Positions 24,938 through 34,001 of a stretch of DNA of 64,000 nt are shown piece by piece. The DNA is taken from contig NZ_PENI01000028.1 of the NCBI RefSeq assembly GCF_003688995.1, forward strand, positions 1 through 64,000. The letters are read 5' to 3'. Every line of letters begins with the position of its first letter. Positions within the stretch are counted from its first letter, which is position 1. A program made the position numbers and the translations under genes. Source of the stretch: Streptomyces shenzhenensis. GTDB taxonomy: Bacteria; Actinomycetota; Actinomycetes; Streptomycetales; Streptomycetaceae. The notes below the pieces were generated by a model. The model was given only the letters and a program-made list of their open reading frames with translations. It did no database searches and was not told the origin of the DNA.

Positions 24938-26578
24938 TCAGCGTTCCGTGACCTTGCCGCCCGCCACCTCCAGGCGGCGGGTGACATGGACGGCGTCCAG
25001 CATGCGGCGGTCGTGGGTGACCAGCAGCAGCGTGCCGCGGTAGCCGTCGAGGGCCGACTCGAGCTGTTCGATGGCGGGCAGGTCGAGATGGTTCGTCGGC
25101 TCGTCGAGGACCAGGAGGTTGACGCCCCGGCCCTGGAGCAGGGCCAGGGCGGCCCGGGTGCGTTCGCCCGGGGAGAGCGTCGCGGCGGGGCGCAGCACAT
25201 GCTCCGCCTTCAGGCCGAACTTGGCCAGCAGGGTGCGGACGTCGGCCGGTTCGGTGTCCGGGACGGCCGCGCGGAAGGCGTCCAGGAGCGGCTCCGGGCC
25301 GTGGAACAGCGCTCGGGCCTGGTCCACCTCGCCGACCAGGACGCCCGAGCCCAGCGCGGCATGGCCCGCGGTCAGCGGGACCCGGCCGAGCAGCGCGCCG
25401 AGCAGGGTGGACTTGCCCGCGCCGTTCGCGCCGGTCACCGCGATCCGGTCCGCCCAGTCGAGCTGCAGCGTCACCGGGCCGAGGACGAAGTCCCCGCGGC
25501 GCACCTCGGCGTCCCTGAGCGTGGCGACGACGGCGCCGGAGCGCGGCGCGGAGGCGATCTCCATCCGCAGCTCCCACTCCTTGCGCGGCTCCTCGACGGT
25601 GTCGAGCCGTTCGATCATGCGCTGGGTCTGGCGGGCCTTGGCTGCCTGTTTCTCGCTGGCCTCGCTGCGGAACTTGCGGCCGATCTTGTCGTTGTCGTTG
25701 CCCGCCTTGCGGCGCGCGTTGCGCACGCCCTTGTCCGTCCAGGTGCGCTGCATCTGGGCCCGTTCCTGGAGGGCCGCCTTCTTGTCTGCGTACTCCTCGT
25801 AGTCCTCCCGGGCGTGGCGCCGGCTCACCTCCCGCTCCTCCAGATAGGCCTCGTAGCCGCCGCCGTAGAGGTTGATCTGCCGCTGCGCGAGGTCGAGTTC
25901 GAGGACCTTGGTGACGGTGCGGGTGAGGAACTCGCGGTCGTGGCTGACGACGACCGTGCCGGCGCGCAGGCCGGTCACAAAGCGTTCGAGGCGTTCCAGG
26001 CCGTCGAGGTCGAGGTCGTTGGTGGGCTCGTCGAGCAGGAAGACGTCGTAGCGGGACAGCAGGAGCGAGGCGAGGCCGGCGCGGGCCGCCTGGCCGCCGG
26101 ACAGCGAGGTCATCGGCTGGTCGGGGCCGACGGCCAGGCCGAGCGAGTCGGTGACCTCCTCGGCCCGCTCCTCCAGGTCCGCGCCGCCGAGGTCGAGCCA
26201 GCGCTCCAGGGCGGCGGCGTAGGCGTCGTCGGCGCCGGGCGCCCCGTCCACGAGCGCCTGGGTGGCCTCGTCCATCAGCCGCTGCGCCCGGGCGACGCCG
26301 GTGCGGCGGGCGAGGAACTCCCGTACGGTCTCGCCGGGCCTGCGCTCGGGCTCCTGCGGCAGATGGCCGACGGTCGCGGTCGGCGGGGAGAGCCGTAGTT
26401 CGCCCTGCTCGGGCGGGGTGAGCCCGGCGAGCAGCCGCAGCAGCGTGGACTTGCCCGCGCCGTTGGCACCGACCAGCCCGATCACGTCCGCGGGCGCGAC
26501 GACGAGGTCGAGGCCGGAGAAGAGCGAGCGGTCGCCGTGCCCGGCGGCGAGGTTCTTGGCGACGAGGGTGGCAGTCAT
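24938..26578 (-). CDS. ABC-F family ATPase (ribosome-associated)
   Basis: 546-aa soluble protein with two ABC domains and no membrane segments. The first has Walker A GANGAGKST, signature LSGGQAARAGL and Walker B DVFLLDEPTNDLD. The second has GANGAGKSTLL, LSPGERTRAAL and LLVLDEPTNHLD. A charged linker (about 235-310, RRHAREDYEEYADKKAAL) is the P-site tRNA-interaction motif region. ABC-F proteins bind the ribosomal E site as translation factors or antibiotic-protection factors; sequence alone does not say which. The ATG at 26578 follows a short gap after the next gene. Confidence 0.92.
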   Translation of the reverse strand: MTATLVAKNLAAGHGDRSLFSGLDLVVAPADVIGLVGANGAGKSTLLRLLAGLTPPEQGELRLSPPTATVGHLPQEPERRPGETVREFLARRTGVARAQRLMDEATQALVDGAPGADDAYAAALERWLDLGGADLEERAEEVTDSLGLAVGPDQPMTSLSGGQAARAGLASLLLSRYDVFLLDEPTNDLDLDGLERLERFVTGLRAGTVVVSHDREFLTRTVTKVLELDLAQRQINLYGGGYEAYLEEREVSRRHAREDYEEYADKKAALQERAQMQRTWTDKGVRNARRKAGNDNDKIGRKFRSEASEKQAAKARQTQRMIERLDTVEEPRKEWELRMEIASAPRSGAVVATLRDAEVRRGDFVLGPVTLQLDWADRIAVTGANGAGKSTLLGALLGRVPLTAGHAALGSGVLVGEVDQARALFHGPEPLLDAFRAAVPDTEPADVRTLLAKFGLKAEHVLRPAATLSPGERTRAALALLQGRGVNLLVLDEPTNHLDLPAIEQLESALDGYRGTLLLVTHDRRMLDAVHVTRRLEVAGGKVTER

Positions 26579-26613
26579 CAGAGCGCGATCCTAGTCGTCC
26601 GGCGGTGTGCCGC

Positions 26614-27654
26614 TCAGCCGGGTTTGCCGTGGGTCACCGCCGCCACCAGCACTCCTCCGGCGGCACGGGCCACGACGAAGGACTCTCCCCGCACCGCGCG
26701 GGCGTCCAGCGGGACGCGGTGCCGGCCGGGCTCCAGGACGCCGTCGAAGACCTCCCGGACGTGGGTGCGGTAGAGCCGGTCGAGGCGGTACGCCGTGAGG
26801 CTGACCCGGCACGACGAGGTCACCTCGACGGCCGCCTCGCCGTCGACGGCGGCCAGGGCGTGGAGACGGCGCTGTGCACGCGGGCTGCGGTCCAGGGCCT
26901 GCTCGATCTGCGCGACGAGCAGGGGGATGATCGGGGCGAGGCCGTCGACGTGGGCCACGTCGGCCCCGGCCCGTTCGAACGCGGCGCGCACGGCGGCGCG
27001 TTCGGGTTCGCCGACCGCCCGGCCGAAGGCGACGGCGCCGTAGCCGCGCAGTTCCTCGGCGGACACGCCGGTGGCGTCGCGGGTGATGTCGGCGCCGATG
27101 CCGATGGTGCGCAGGGCTGCGGCGAGTTTGGCGAGGACGGCGACGCGGGCGCCGATCAGCAGCACGCGCCGGCGGGGCGCGGCCGAGGGCTCGGTGCCGT
27201 CGAGGAGGGCGGCGAGGGCGGCGCGGTACTCGGGGCCGTGGAAGCGGAACGGGCCTATGCCCTGGTAGCCGTTGAATTCCAGGTCGGCCCGCTCGTCGGT
27301 CTGCCAGGCGAAGTCGCGCCAGATGTAGTCGTCGCCGTCGCGCTCGATGACGGCGGTGACCGCTCCGCAGGCCAGGTCCGCGCACTCGGGGCAGCCATAG
27401 ACGACGTACCGGCCGTCGGGCAGCGGCGCGTCGGTCTCCAGCAGCAGGCTGCGCACCTGCGCGGTGAAGATCGCGGGCGGCACGTCGGAGGCGAGCGGGG
27501 AGACGGCGTCCAGGTCGGAGAGCTGGAAGAGCAGCGGTCGCCCGTCGACGACGAAGTCCACGAAGTCCCGGTGGATCCGGTAGCCGCCGTCGGCGAGGAC
27601 GGCGCCCGCCCGCGTCGCCGGTGCCAGGCCGAAGGTCGCGTATGCGCCAGACAT
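26614..27654 (-). CDS. Conserved hypothetical protein (often labelled oxidoreductase)
   Basis: 346-aa protein that I cannot assign a function. The N-terminal half contains a Cys cluster in YGCPECADLACG, with further conserved-looking aromatic segments (YIWRDFAWQT). The C-terminal half starts with a Rossmann-like strand-loop-helix, RRVLLIGARVAVLAKLAAALR, and later GYGAVAFGRAVGEPERAAV. This looks like a nucleotide- or redox-cofactor-binding fold. I chose the ATG at 27654 (MSGAYATFGLAP) over one 14 codons earlier, because the sequence before it is not protein-like. It ends 35 nt before the ABC-F start on the same strand. Confidence 0.7.
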   Translation of the reverse strand: MSGAYATFGLAPATRAGAVLADGGYRIHRDFVDFVVDGRPLLFQLSDLDAVSPLASDVPPAIFTAQVRSLLLETDAPLPDGRYVVYGCPECADLACGAVTAVIERDGDDYIWRDFAWQTDERADLEFNGYQGIGPFRFHGPEYRAALAALLDGTEPSAAPRRRVLLIGARVAVLAKLAAALRTIGIGADITRDATGVSAEELRGYGAVAFGRAVGEPERAAVRAAFERAGADVAHVDGLAPIIPLLVAQIEQALDRSPRAQRRLHALAAVDGEAAVEVTSSCRVSLTAYRLDRLYRTHVREVFDGVLEPGRHRVPLDARAVRGESFVVARAAGGVLVAAVTHGKPG

Positions 27655-27751
27655 GCTGTGAGTATCCCCACAGGGGGACGGATGTGCGCACGGCATCGCC
27701 CATTCCGCCCGGCTGTGCCGCGATGCGCCGTGCTGGCCCTATCGTCCCCAC

Positions 27752-28690
27752 GTGGAGCATGAGCTGAGGGACGAAGTGATCGTGGTCGGCGGCGGGGTCA
27801 TCGGGCTGACGACGGCCGTGGTGCTGGCCGAGGCCGGCCGGCGGGTACGGGTGTGGACGCGGGAGCTGGTGGAGCGGACGACCTCGGCGGTGGCCGGTGC
27901 GCTGTGGTGGCCGTACCGCATCGCGCCGGAGCCGCTGGTCGGCGACTGGGCGCTCACCTCCCTCGTCGTGTACGAGGAGTTGGCTCGGCAGCCGGAGCGG
28001 ACGGGCGTACGCATGGTCGAGGGCGTACATCTCGGGATGCGGCTGGACGAGTTGGGGCCGTGGGCCGGGCGGGTGCCGGGGCTGCGGGCCGCGGACGGGG
28101 GTGACGGGCTGTGGGCGCGGCTGCCGTTGATCGACATGCCGGCCCATCTGGTGTGGCTGCGGGAGCGGTTGACGGCGGCGGGCGGGCTGGTCGAGGAGCG
28201 GACGGTGTCGGAGCTGGCGGCGGTTCCGGCCGCCGTCGTGGTCAACTGCACGGGGCTGGGCGCCCGTTCGCTGGTGCCCGATCCCGCGGTGCGTCCGGTC
28301 CGCGGGCAGTTGGTCGTCGTGGAGAACCCGGGGATCACCACGTGGCTCACCTCGGTCGACGAGGCCGCGGGCAACTCGGTCTACTTCTTCCCGCAGCCGG
28401 GCGGGCTGATCCTGGGCGGCACCGCGCAGCAGGACGCGTGGTCCCTGGAGCCGGACCCGCGCACCGCCGAGGAGATCGTCGCCCGGTGCGCGGCCCTCCG
28501 TCCGGAGATCGCCGGGGCACGGGTGCTGGAGCACCGCGTGGGCCTGCGCCCGGCCCGGCCCGCGGTGCGCCTTGAGCACCGGCCGCTGCCGGGCGGCCGG
28601 TCGCTGGTGCACAACTACGGGCACGGCGGGGCCGGGGTGACCGTGGCCTGGGGCTGCGCCCGGGAGGCAGCGGGCCTGACCGAAACCTGA
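27752..28690 (+). CDS. FAD-dependent D-amino-acid oxidase family protein
   Basis: 312-aa flavoprotein. GXGXXG-type FAD motif VIVVGGGVIGLTTAVVLAEAG is at the N-terminus. SAVAGALWWPYRIAP corresponds to the conserved AGAxWxPY region of D-amino-acid oxidases. VNCTGLGAR and the C-terminal HNYGHGGAGVTVAWGCA complete the DAAO pattern. It should oxidise D-amino acids to 2-oxo acids with release of H2O2 and NH3; peroxisomal targeting is of course absent. Starts at GTG 27752. Divergent from the hypothetical oxidoreductase gene, with a 97-bp promoter region. Confidence 0.9.
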   Translation: MEHELRDEVIVVGGGVIGLTTAVVLAEAGRRVRVWTRELVERTTSAVAGALWWPYRIAPEPLVGDWALTSLVVYEELARQPERTGVRMVEGVHLGMRLDELGPWAGRVPGLRAADGGDGLWARLPLIDMPAHLVWLRERLTAAGGLVEERTVSELAAVPAAVVVNCTGLGARSLVPDPAVRPVRGQLVVVENPGITTWLTSVDEAAGNSVYFFPQPGGLILGGTAQQDAWSLEPDPRTAEEIVARCAALRPEIAGARVLEHRVGLRPARPAVRLEHRPLPGGRSLVHNYGHGGAGVTVAWGCAREAAGLTET

Positions 28691-28754
28691 AGCGACCGCC
28701 TCCGGCGAGGCCACTCGGCCGAGACCCGAGGCCAGGCCCGGTTCGACCGGAAGG

Positions 28755-28950
28755 CGACCGGAGGCCGCGCCTGGAGGCCGAGCACCGCAGGCACGGAAAG
28801 CGGCCGGAGACGACCGGTGCCGGCGCTTGGAGAGCCGGGCGCCGCAGCCACGGCAGTCGCTCCGGCCGGCCGAAGCCCGAGAACCCGCCCGGTCCGGCCG
28901 GGAGACGACCGGGGCCCGCGCCTGGAAAGCCGGGCGCCGCGGGCGGCCGG
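28755..28950. repeat. Three imperfect direct repeats of about 45 bp
   Basis: The gene-free stretch 28691-29064 contains three related copies beginning CGACCGG at 28755, 28811 and 28906. Each continues with a GCGC(C/T)TGGA segment and a GCCG(G/A)GC(G/A)CCGC segment, and copies 1 and 2 both end in CACGG. Copies 2 and 3 are the closest to each other. No ORF with Streptomyces-like codon bias uses them. They look like decayed tandem duplications or short dispersed elements upstream of the M1 peptidase. Confidence 0.6.
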
Positions 28951-29064
28951 GCTCATGTCGGCCGAATGGCGATCGTGTGACAGGGCTGGCCGTGGACACG
29001 TCAGGTGGAGCGGGGACTGAATAGGCTCCGAACAGACCTCGTGCCCCTACGACTTGGAGTTCTC

Positions 29065-30546
29065 GTGCACCGCAGAATCTTCGCGCCGGGCGCGCTCGCG
29101 GCGGCCTCCCTCCTGCTGGCGATCCCGGCATCGGCCGCGAGCTACACCCCCGGCACCCCGGGCATCGGCGACCCCTACTACCCGAACTACGGCAACGGCG
29201 GTTACGACGTCTCCCACTACGACCTGCGGCTGCGGTACCAGCCCGCGACGGACGAGCTGGACGGCACGGCGACGATCCTGGCGCGGACCACGCAGGACCT
29301 GTCCCGGTTCGATCTGGACTTCCTGCTGGACGTGAGCGAGGTCCGGGTCAACGGCGTCAAGGCCGCGTTCGCCGAATCGGGCGAACACGAACTGGAGGTC
29401 ACCCCGAAGACCCCGCTGGCGAAGGGCACCGCGATCACGGTCGTCGTCCGCTACAGCGGGGTGCCGTCCACGAAGACCGCGTACGGCTTCTCGACCTGGC
29501 ACCGCACCCCGGACGGCGCCGTCGCCGCGGACGAGCCCGAGGCGGCCTGGTGGTGGTACCCGAGCAACGACCACCCGCTCGACAAGGCCACCTATGATGT
29601 GTCGGTCGCCGTGCCGGACGGCACCCAGGCCATCTCCAACGGCACGCTCCAGTCGACCAGTTCCAAGCTCGGCTGGACCCGCTACACCTGGCGTCAGAAC
29701 AAGCCGCAGGCCACCTATCTGACCACCCTCGCGGTCGGCAGGCTCGACATCACGACCAGCACCTCCGAGGGCGGCGTCCCGGTCGTCAACGCCTACAGCA
29801 AGGATCTCGGCGACAACGACGGGGCGGCGCGGGCCGGTGTGGAGCGGACCGGGGAGATCGTCGACTGGCTGAGCGGATACCTCGGGCCGTACCCGTTCGG
29901 CTCGGCCGGCGGCTATGTGCCCAACACGACCACCGGGTACGCGCTGGAGACGCAGACCCGCGTGTACTACAGCCCCCGGCAGTTCGCGAACGGCTCCAAC
30001 ACCTCGGTGGTCGTGCACGAGCTGGCCCACCAGTGGTACGGCGACTCCGTGTCGCTGAAGGGCTGGAAGGACATCTGGATCAACGAGGGCTTCGCCCGGT
30101 ACGCGCAGTGGCTGTGGTCCGAGCACGAGGGCGAGGGCACCGCGCAGGAGCTGGCGGACTATGTGTACGCCTCGCACCCGGCCGACGACGCGTTCTGGAC
30201 GGTGGCGCCCGGCGACCCCGGGCCGGACAACCAGTTCGACATCGCCGTGTACGACCGGGGCGCGCTGGCCGTCCAGGCGCTGCGCAACGAGATCGGCGAC
30301 GACGCGTTCTTCGCCGTCCTGAAGGGCTGGCCGCAGGAGCACGCGTACGCGAACGCCTCGGTGGCCGACTTCCAGCGGTACGCCGAGCGGGTGTCCGGGA
30401 AGCCGCTGGCCGCGTTGTTCGACACCTGGCTGTTCCAGCCGGTCAAGCCCGCGAGCGCGGCGGCCGTCGCCGAGGCGGCCTCGGTCCCGGTCCAGCCGAC
30501 GTCATGGAAGAAGATCGAGGCCACGAACGACGTGCACGGACACTGA
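29065..30546 (+). CDS. Secreted M1 family zinc metallopeptidase
   Basis: 493-aa aminopeptidase-N-like protein with a Sec signal peptide (about residues 1-25, hydrophobic core LAAASLLLAIPASA). The zinc motif is VVHELAHQWYGD followed 18 residues later by WINEGFARY, giving the HEXXH(X18)E ligand set. The usual GAMEN exopeptidase motif is replaced by GYALETQTR, which keeps the Glu. The family's long C-terminal helical domain is shortened. I chose the GTG at 29065, which has TTGGAG 5 nt upstream and begins the signal peptide. It would act outside the cell in peptide degradation. Confidence 0.92.
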   Translation: MHRRIFAPGALAAASLLLAIPASAASYTPGTPGIGDPYYPNYGNGGYDVSHYDLRLRYQPATDELDGTATILARTTQDLSRFDLDFLLDVSEVRVNGVKAAFAESGEHELEVTPKTPLAKGTAITVVVRYSGVPSTKTAYGFSTWHRTPDGAVAADEPEAAWWWYPSNDHPLDKATYDVSVAVPDGTQAISNGTLQSTSSKLGWTRYTWRQNKPQATYLTTLAVGRLDITTSTSEGGVPVVNAYSKDLGDNDGAARAGVERTGEIVDWLSGYLGPYPFGSAGGYVPNTTTGYALETQTRVYYSPRQFANGSNTSVVVHELAHQWYGDSVSLKGWKDIWINEGFARYAQWLWSEHEGEGTAQELADYVYASHPADDAFWTVAPGDPGPDNQFDIAVYDRGALAVQALRNEIGDDAFFAVLKGWPQEHAYANASVADFQRYAERVSGKPLAALFDTWLFQPVKPASAAAVAEAASVPVQPTSWKKIEATNDVHGH

Positions 30547-30574
30547 GCCCCGCGCGGGCGCCGATCCCCAGGTA

Positions 30575-30602
30575 CGGGGCCGGACGGACACCCCCGGCCC
30601 CG
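30575..30602. terminator. Terminator between M1 peptidase and the PfkB kinase
   Basis: Perfect 9-bp inverted repeat, CGGGGCCGG (30575-30583) and CCGGCCCCG (30594-30602), with a 10-nt loop, 28 nt after the peptidase stop, in the 239-bp space between convergent genes. Confidence 0.6.
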
Positions 30603-30785
30603 CACCGCCCGGCAGCCACTCCCCCACCACCCGACGGACACCGACTCGGCCGCCGCGGGTCGCGTGCCCCCGCCCGCGCCCCGGGCCCACGACCCCGCAC
30701 ACACGACGGACCCGGCGGGCCGGCCGGCGCTGAGCGGCGTCCCCGCGCCCCGTCCGGCGGACGTCGGCCCACGCACGGACGTCGG

Positions 30786-31754
30786 TCACGCCGGGGGCGG
30801 GCCGTGACCGGCCCGCCGAAGAACCTGGTGCCCAGCGAGGGCCGCACCACCTGGATCATCGACTCGCGCGCCCAGCAGTTCGTCCCGGCCGATCGCCGCT
30901 GTGCGGGTGGCCGGGACCGTGCAGGCGTAGGCCCCGGCCACCGCGCCGTACCAGGCGCAGCGCGCGGCCGGCCGGCCGGTGAGGCGGCCGAAGAGGAACG
31001 CGGCGGCGAAGGCGTCGCCCGCGCCGTTGGAGTCGACGACCGGCCCCGGTGGCGGGGCGGCCGGTATGCGGGTCAGCTCGCCGTCGGCCAGCAGATACGC
31101 GCCGTCGGCCCCGGCGGTGGCGACGACCACCCGGGCCCGGCCCCGCTCGGCGATGCGCCGCACGGTCCGCTCGGGGTCGGACAGGGCCGTCGCCGACAGG
31201 AAGACGATGTCCGCGGCGAGCGCGAACGGCTCGTGATAAGGGTTCTCGCCGTCCCAGTCGTGCAGGTCGGTGGAGAGGGGCACACCGGTCTCGCGCAGCA
31301 CGGGCAGCGCGTGGGCGCACGGCTGGGTGATGGTCACATGGACGTGCCGGCTCGCCGCGGCCAGGCTCCGCACCAGCGGCTCCGGGAAACGGTCGGCGGC
31401 GCGGGCGCGGCTGGTGTCGTACAGGGACAGGCGGCGGCCGTCCGGGCCGACCAGGTTCACCGCGCGCTTGGTGCCGGCGGGCTGCGGGATCGCGGTCAGC
31501 GCGATGCCCCGCTCCTCGTGCAGCGCACGGACCAGGTCGCCCTCGGGATCCTCACCGAGCAGGTCGAGATGGTGGGTGCGCAGGCCGAGGGCGCTCAGGC
31601 CCAGCGCGACGAAGTCGCCGGTCTGTCCTGCCCGGGTGCGGATGCCGGAGTCGATCATGTAGCTGTCGGCGTACGGGAGCGGCAGCTCGGGGACGTGCAC
31701 GATGGTGTCCACGCCCGCGCCGCCCAGTACCAGCACATCCGTCCGCGTGCTCAT
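30786..31754 (-). CDS. PfkB family carbohydrate/nucleoside kinase
   Basis: 322-aa ribokinase-family protein. The first PfkB signature region (RAGQTGDFVALGLSALGL) is near the N-terminus, and the second signature with the catalytic Asp is VVDSNGAGDAFAAAFLFGRL. The missing second Gly of the usual GG near residue 40 is a mild variation. The substrate could be ribose, a nucleoside or a sugar phosphate. Its ATG at 31754 overlaps the stop of the macrodomain gene as ATGA, so the two are translated together. That pairing suggests a substrate released by ADP-ribose processing. Confidence 0.87.
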   Translation of the reverse strand: MSTRTDVLVLGGAGVDTIVHVPELPLPYADSYMIDSGIRTRAGQTGDFVALGLSALGLRTHHLDLLGEDPEGDLVRALHEERGIALTAIPQPAGTKRAVNLVGPDGRRLSLYDTSRARAADRFPEPLVRSLAAASRHVHVTITQPCAHALPVLRETGVPLSTDLHDWDGENPYHEPFALAADIVFLSATALSDPERTVRRIAERGRARVVVATAGADGAYLLADGELTRIPAAPPPGPVVDSNGAGDAFAAAFLFGRLTGRPAARCAWYGAVAGAYACTVPATRTAAIGRDELLGARVDDPGGAALAGHQVLRRAGHGPPPA

Positions 31755-32239
31755 CCCGCGCCCTCCCCGTGGTCGTACACCGTCACGGCGATCCCTCGCT
31801 CGGTCAGCCGCCGGGTGATCAGCGGTTCGATCCGGGACCACTTTCCGCCCGCCAGGCCGCAGCCTATGCGGGGCATGTGCACGGACGCGCCGAGTCCGCT
31901 CACCTCGCCGGCCAGCCTGCCGAGCGCCGCGTCCACCGCCTCGTACCGCACGGGGACACCCTTGCTGCCGGTGCGGGTGCCGCGCTGGCCGATCATGTTG
32001 GCCACCCACACATACGGCTCGACCTGCACGAGCTGGACCGCTCCGAGGCCGAAGCCGCTCGCGGCACGGTCGCGGTACCAGGCGCGGTAGGCCGCCTCCG
32101 GCTGCGGCCAGCGCCGGGACAGCGCGAGCACGAAGCCCTTTCCCCATCCCCCCAGGTCGTTGCAGACATGGGCGATCACCTTGACGCCCTTGCCGAGCGG
32201 CACGGTGGCGTCCCCCCGGACATATGTGATCTCCGACAT
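31751..32239 (-). CDS. Macrodomain protein, TARG1/Poa1-like ADP-ribosyl hydrolase
   Basis: 162-aa single macrodomain. It shows the early GDATVPLGKGVKVIAHVCND segment with the adenine-site Asp, GGWGKGFVLALSRRW, and the C-terminal MPRIGCGLAGGKWSRIEPLI. The HVCNDLGGWGKGF and PRIGCGLAGGKW pattern matches the ALC1-like class (TARG1, Poa1), which removes ADP-ribose from glutamate/aspartate or DNA bases, or dephosphorylates ADP-ribose-1-phosphate. Cytosolic. It is co-translated with the PfkB kinase. No ADP-ribosyltransferase gene lies beside it in this window. Confidence 0.9.
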   Translation of the reverse strand: MSEITYVRGDATVPLGKGVKVIAHVCNDLGGWGKGFVLALSRRWPQPEAAYRAWYRDRAASGFGLGAVQLVQVEPYVWVANMIGQRGTRTGSKGVPVRYEAVDAALGRLAGEVSGLGASVHMPRIGCGLAGGKWSRIEPLITRRLTERGIAVTVYDHGEGAG

Positions 32240-32281
32240 GACGCCACCGTAGGCGATGCCACTGACAGCGGCCGTGAGCTG

Positions 32282-33748
32282 CTACTTCGTGAGGTCGCCC
32301 GGCTCCCCGCCGGCCGCCCGTGACACCCGGCGGCGCACCCCGAACCAGCCGCCGGCCAGCAGGACGGCGATCACCGGGATGAGCAGGAGGGTCCTGCGGC
32401 CGACCTCGGGGTCGTTCCCCATCATGCCGAGGCAGACCAGCAGGAAGGCGATCGTGGCGATCTCCGTGACGGGGCTGCCCTTCAGCCGGAAGGCGGGCCG
32501 GGCGACCAGGCCGGCCGCGGCCCGCCGGACGAAGACCAGATGGCAGACCATGATGATCACCCAGGTGCTGATGATGCCGAGCGAGGCGACGTTCAGCACG
32601 ATCTCGAAGGCCTGGCCCGGCACCAGGTAGTTCAGTACGACGCCGAGGACGCACACCGCACAGGTCAGCAGGATGCCGCCGTAGGGGACCTGGCTGCGGT
32701 TCATGCGGGCGGTGAACCTCGGGGCCGAGCCCGCCATGGCCATGGAGCGCAGGATGCGGCCGGTCGAGTACAGGCCGGAGTTCAGCGAGGACATGGCGGC
32801 GGTCAGGACGACCAGGTTCATCACGTCGCCGGCCGCCGGGACGCCGATCCGGGACAGGACCGTCACGAACGGGCTCTCGCCGGCCGAGTAGGCGGAGCCG
32901 GGCAGCAGCAGGGCCAGCAGCACGACCGAGCCGACGTAGAACAGGCCCACCCGCCACATGATCGAGTTCACCGCGCGCGGGACGACCCGCTCCGGCTCGG
33001 AGGTCTCGCCGGCCGCGACGCCGACCAGTTCCAGGGCGGCGTAGGCGAAGATCACACCCTGCATCACCAGGACGACCGGCATCAGGCCGTGCGGGAAGAC
33101 GCCGCCGTGGTCGGCGATGACGCCCGGGCCCGGGGTGCTGCCGCCGACGTCGTGCCGGGTGGCCAGCAGGAAGATGCCGATCAGCATGAAGCCGACGAGG
33201 GTGGCGACCTTGACGATCGCGAACCAGAACTCCATCTCGCCGAAGATCTTCACCGAGATCAGGTTCACCGCCAGCACCACCGTCAGGGCGATCAGGGCGA
33301 GCAGCCACTGCGGGACGCTGGTGAACAGGCTCCAGTAGTGGGTGTAGAGCGCGATGGCGGTGATGTCGGCGATACCGGTCGTCGACCAGTTCAGGAAGTA
33401 CATCCAGCCGGCGACGTACGCGCCCTTCTCGCCGAGGAACTCGCGCGCGTAGGAGACGAAGGAGCCGGAGGACGGCCGGTAGAGGACCAGCTCGCCGAGG
33501 GCCCGCACGACGAAGAAGGCGAAGACGCCGCAGACCAGATAGGCCAGGGCGAGGGCCGGTCCCGCGGTGTGCAGTCGGCCGCCGGCGCCGAGGAAGAGGC
33601 CGGTGCCGATGGCGCCGCCGATGGCGATCATGTTGACGTGGCGGTGCTTGAGGTCCTTGCTGTACCCGGCGTCGCCCGCGTCCACGGGGGTTCCGGTCGC
33701 CCGGGGTGGGGCGGCGACCTCTGCCGGTGCCACGGCGTGCTTGCTCAC
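32282..33748 (-). CDS. Amino acid permease (APC superfamily, AnsP/GabP-like)
   Basis: 488-aa transporter with about 12 membrane helices. The first helix carries the conserved IAIGGAIGTGLFLGAG, the substrate-backbone-binding segment of APC permeases, followed by RALGELVLYRPSSGSFVSYAREFLG. The sequence resembles L-asparagine/GABA-type permeases driven by protons. The start is likely the GTG at 33748 (VSKHAVAP); a GTG four codons earlier at 33760 is possible, while longer frames upstream are not protein-like. It is divergent from a MerR regulator with about 250 bp between them. Confidence 0.9.
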   Translation of the reverse strand: MSKHAVAPAEVAAPPRATGTPVDAGDAGYSKDLKHRHVNMIAIGGAIGTGLFLGAGGRLHTAGPALALAYLVCGVFAFFVVRALGELVLYRPSSGSFVSYAREFLGEKGAYVAGWMYFLNWSTTGIADITAIALYTHYWSLFTSVPQWLLALIALTVVLAVNLISVKIFGEMEFWFAIVKVATLVGFMLIGIFLLATRHDVGGSTPGPGVIADHGGVFPHGLMPVVLVMQGVIFAYAALELVGVAAGETSEPERVVPRAVNSIMWRVGLFYVGSVVLLALLLPGSAYSAGESPFVTVLSRIGVPAAGDVMNLVVLTAAMSSLNSGLYSTGRILRSMAMAGSAPRFTARMNRSQVPYGGILLTCAVCVLGVVLNYLVPGQAFEIVLNVASLGIISTWVIIMVCHLVFVRRAAAGLVARPAFRLKGSPVTEIATIAFLLVCLGMMGNDPEVGRRTLLLIPVIAVLLAGGWFGVRRRVSRAAGGEPGDLTK

Positions 33749-34001
33749 GGATCGTTCCACTCTCTGGTGCGCCCGGGCGTGGGGACCCGGGTCGGTTCGG
33801 TCCCGGCCCGCACCACCGTGGTGTCGCGGCACGGACCAAGGCAGCAGCTTCCCAGCGGGGCCGCCCGGCATGCGGTGGTTGACCTCACAGGGCGGGACTT
33901 CTCACACGAAAGGCGACACTTCCGCACAGGCCCGTCATCACACGTCGGCCCGCCCCGGCACGAGGTTTCACAGCGCTGGTGGGACAGCGATACTGCTGCG
34001 C

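Noticed and set aside
30786..33839. 1017-aa continuous minus-strand frame across the PfkB, macrodomain and permease genes
   Set aside because: Only the PfkB part is protein-like; the rest is an alternate frame of the two upstream genes.
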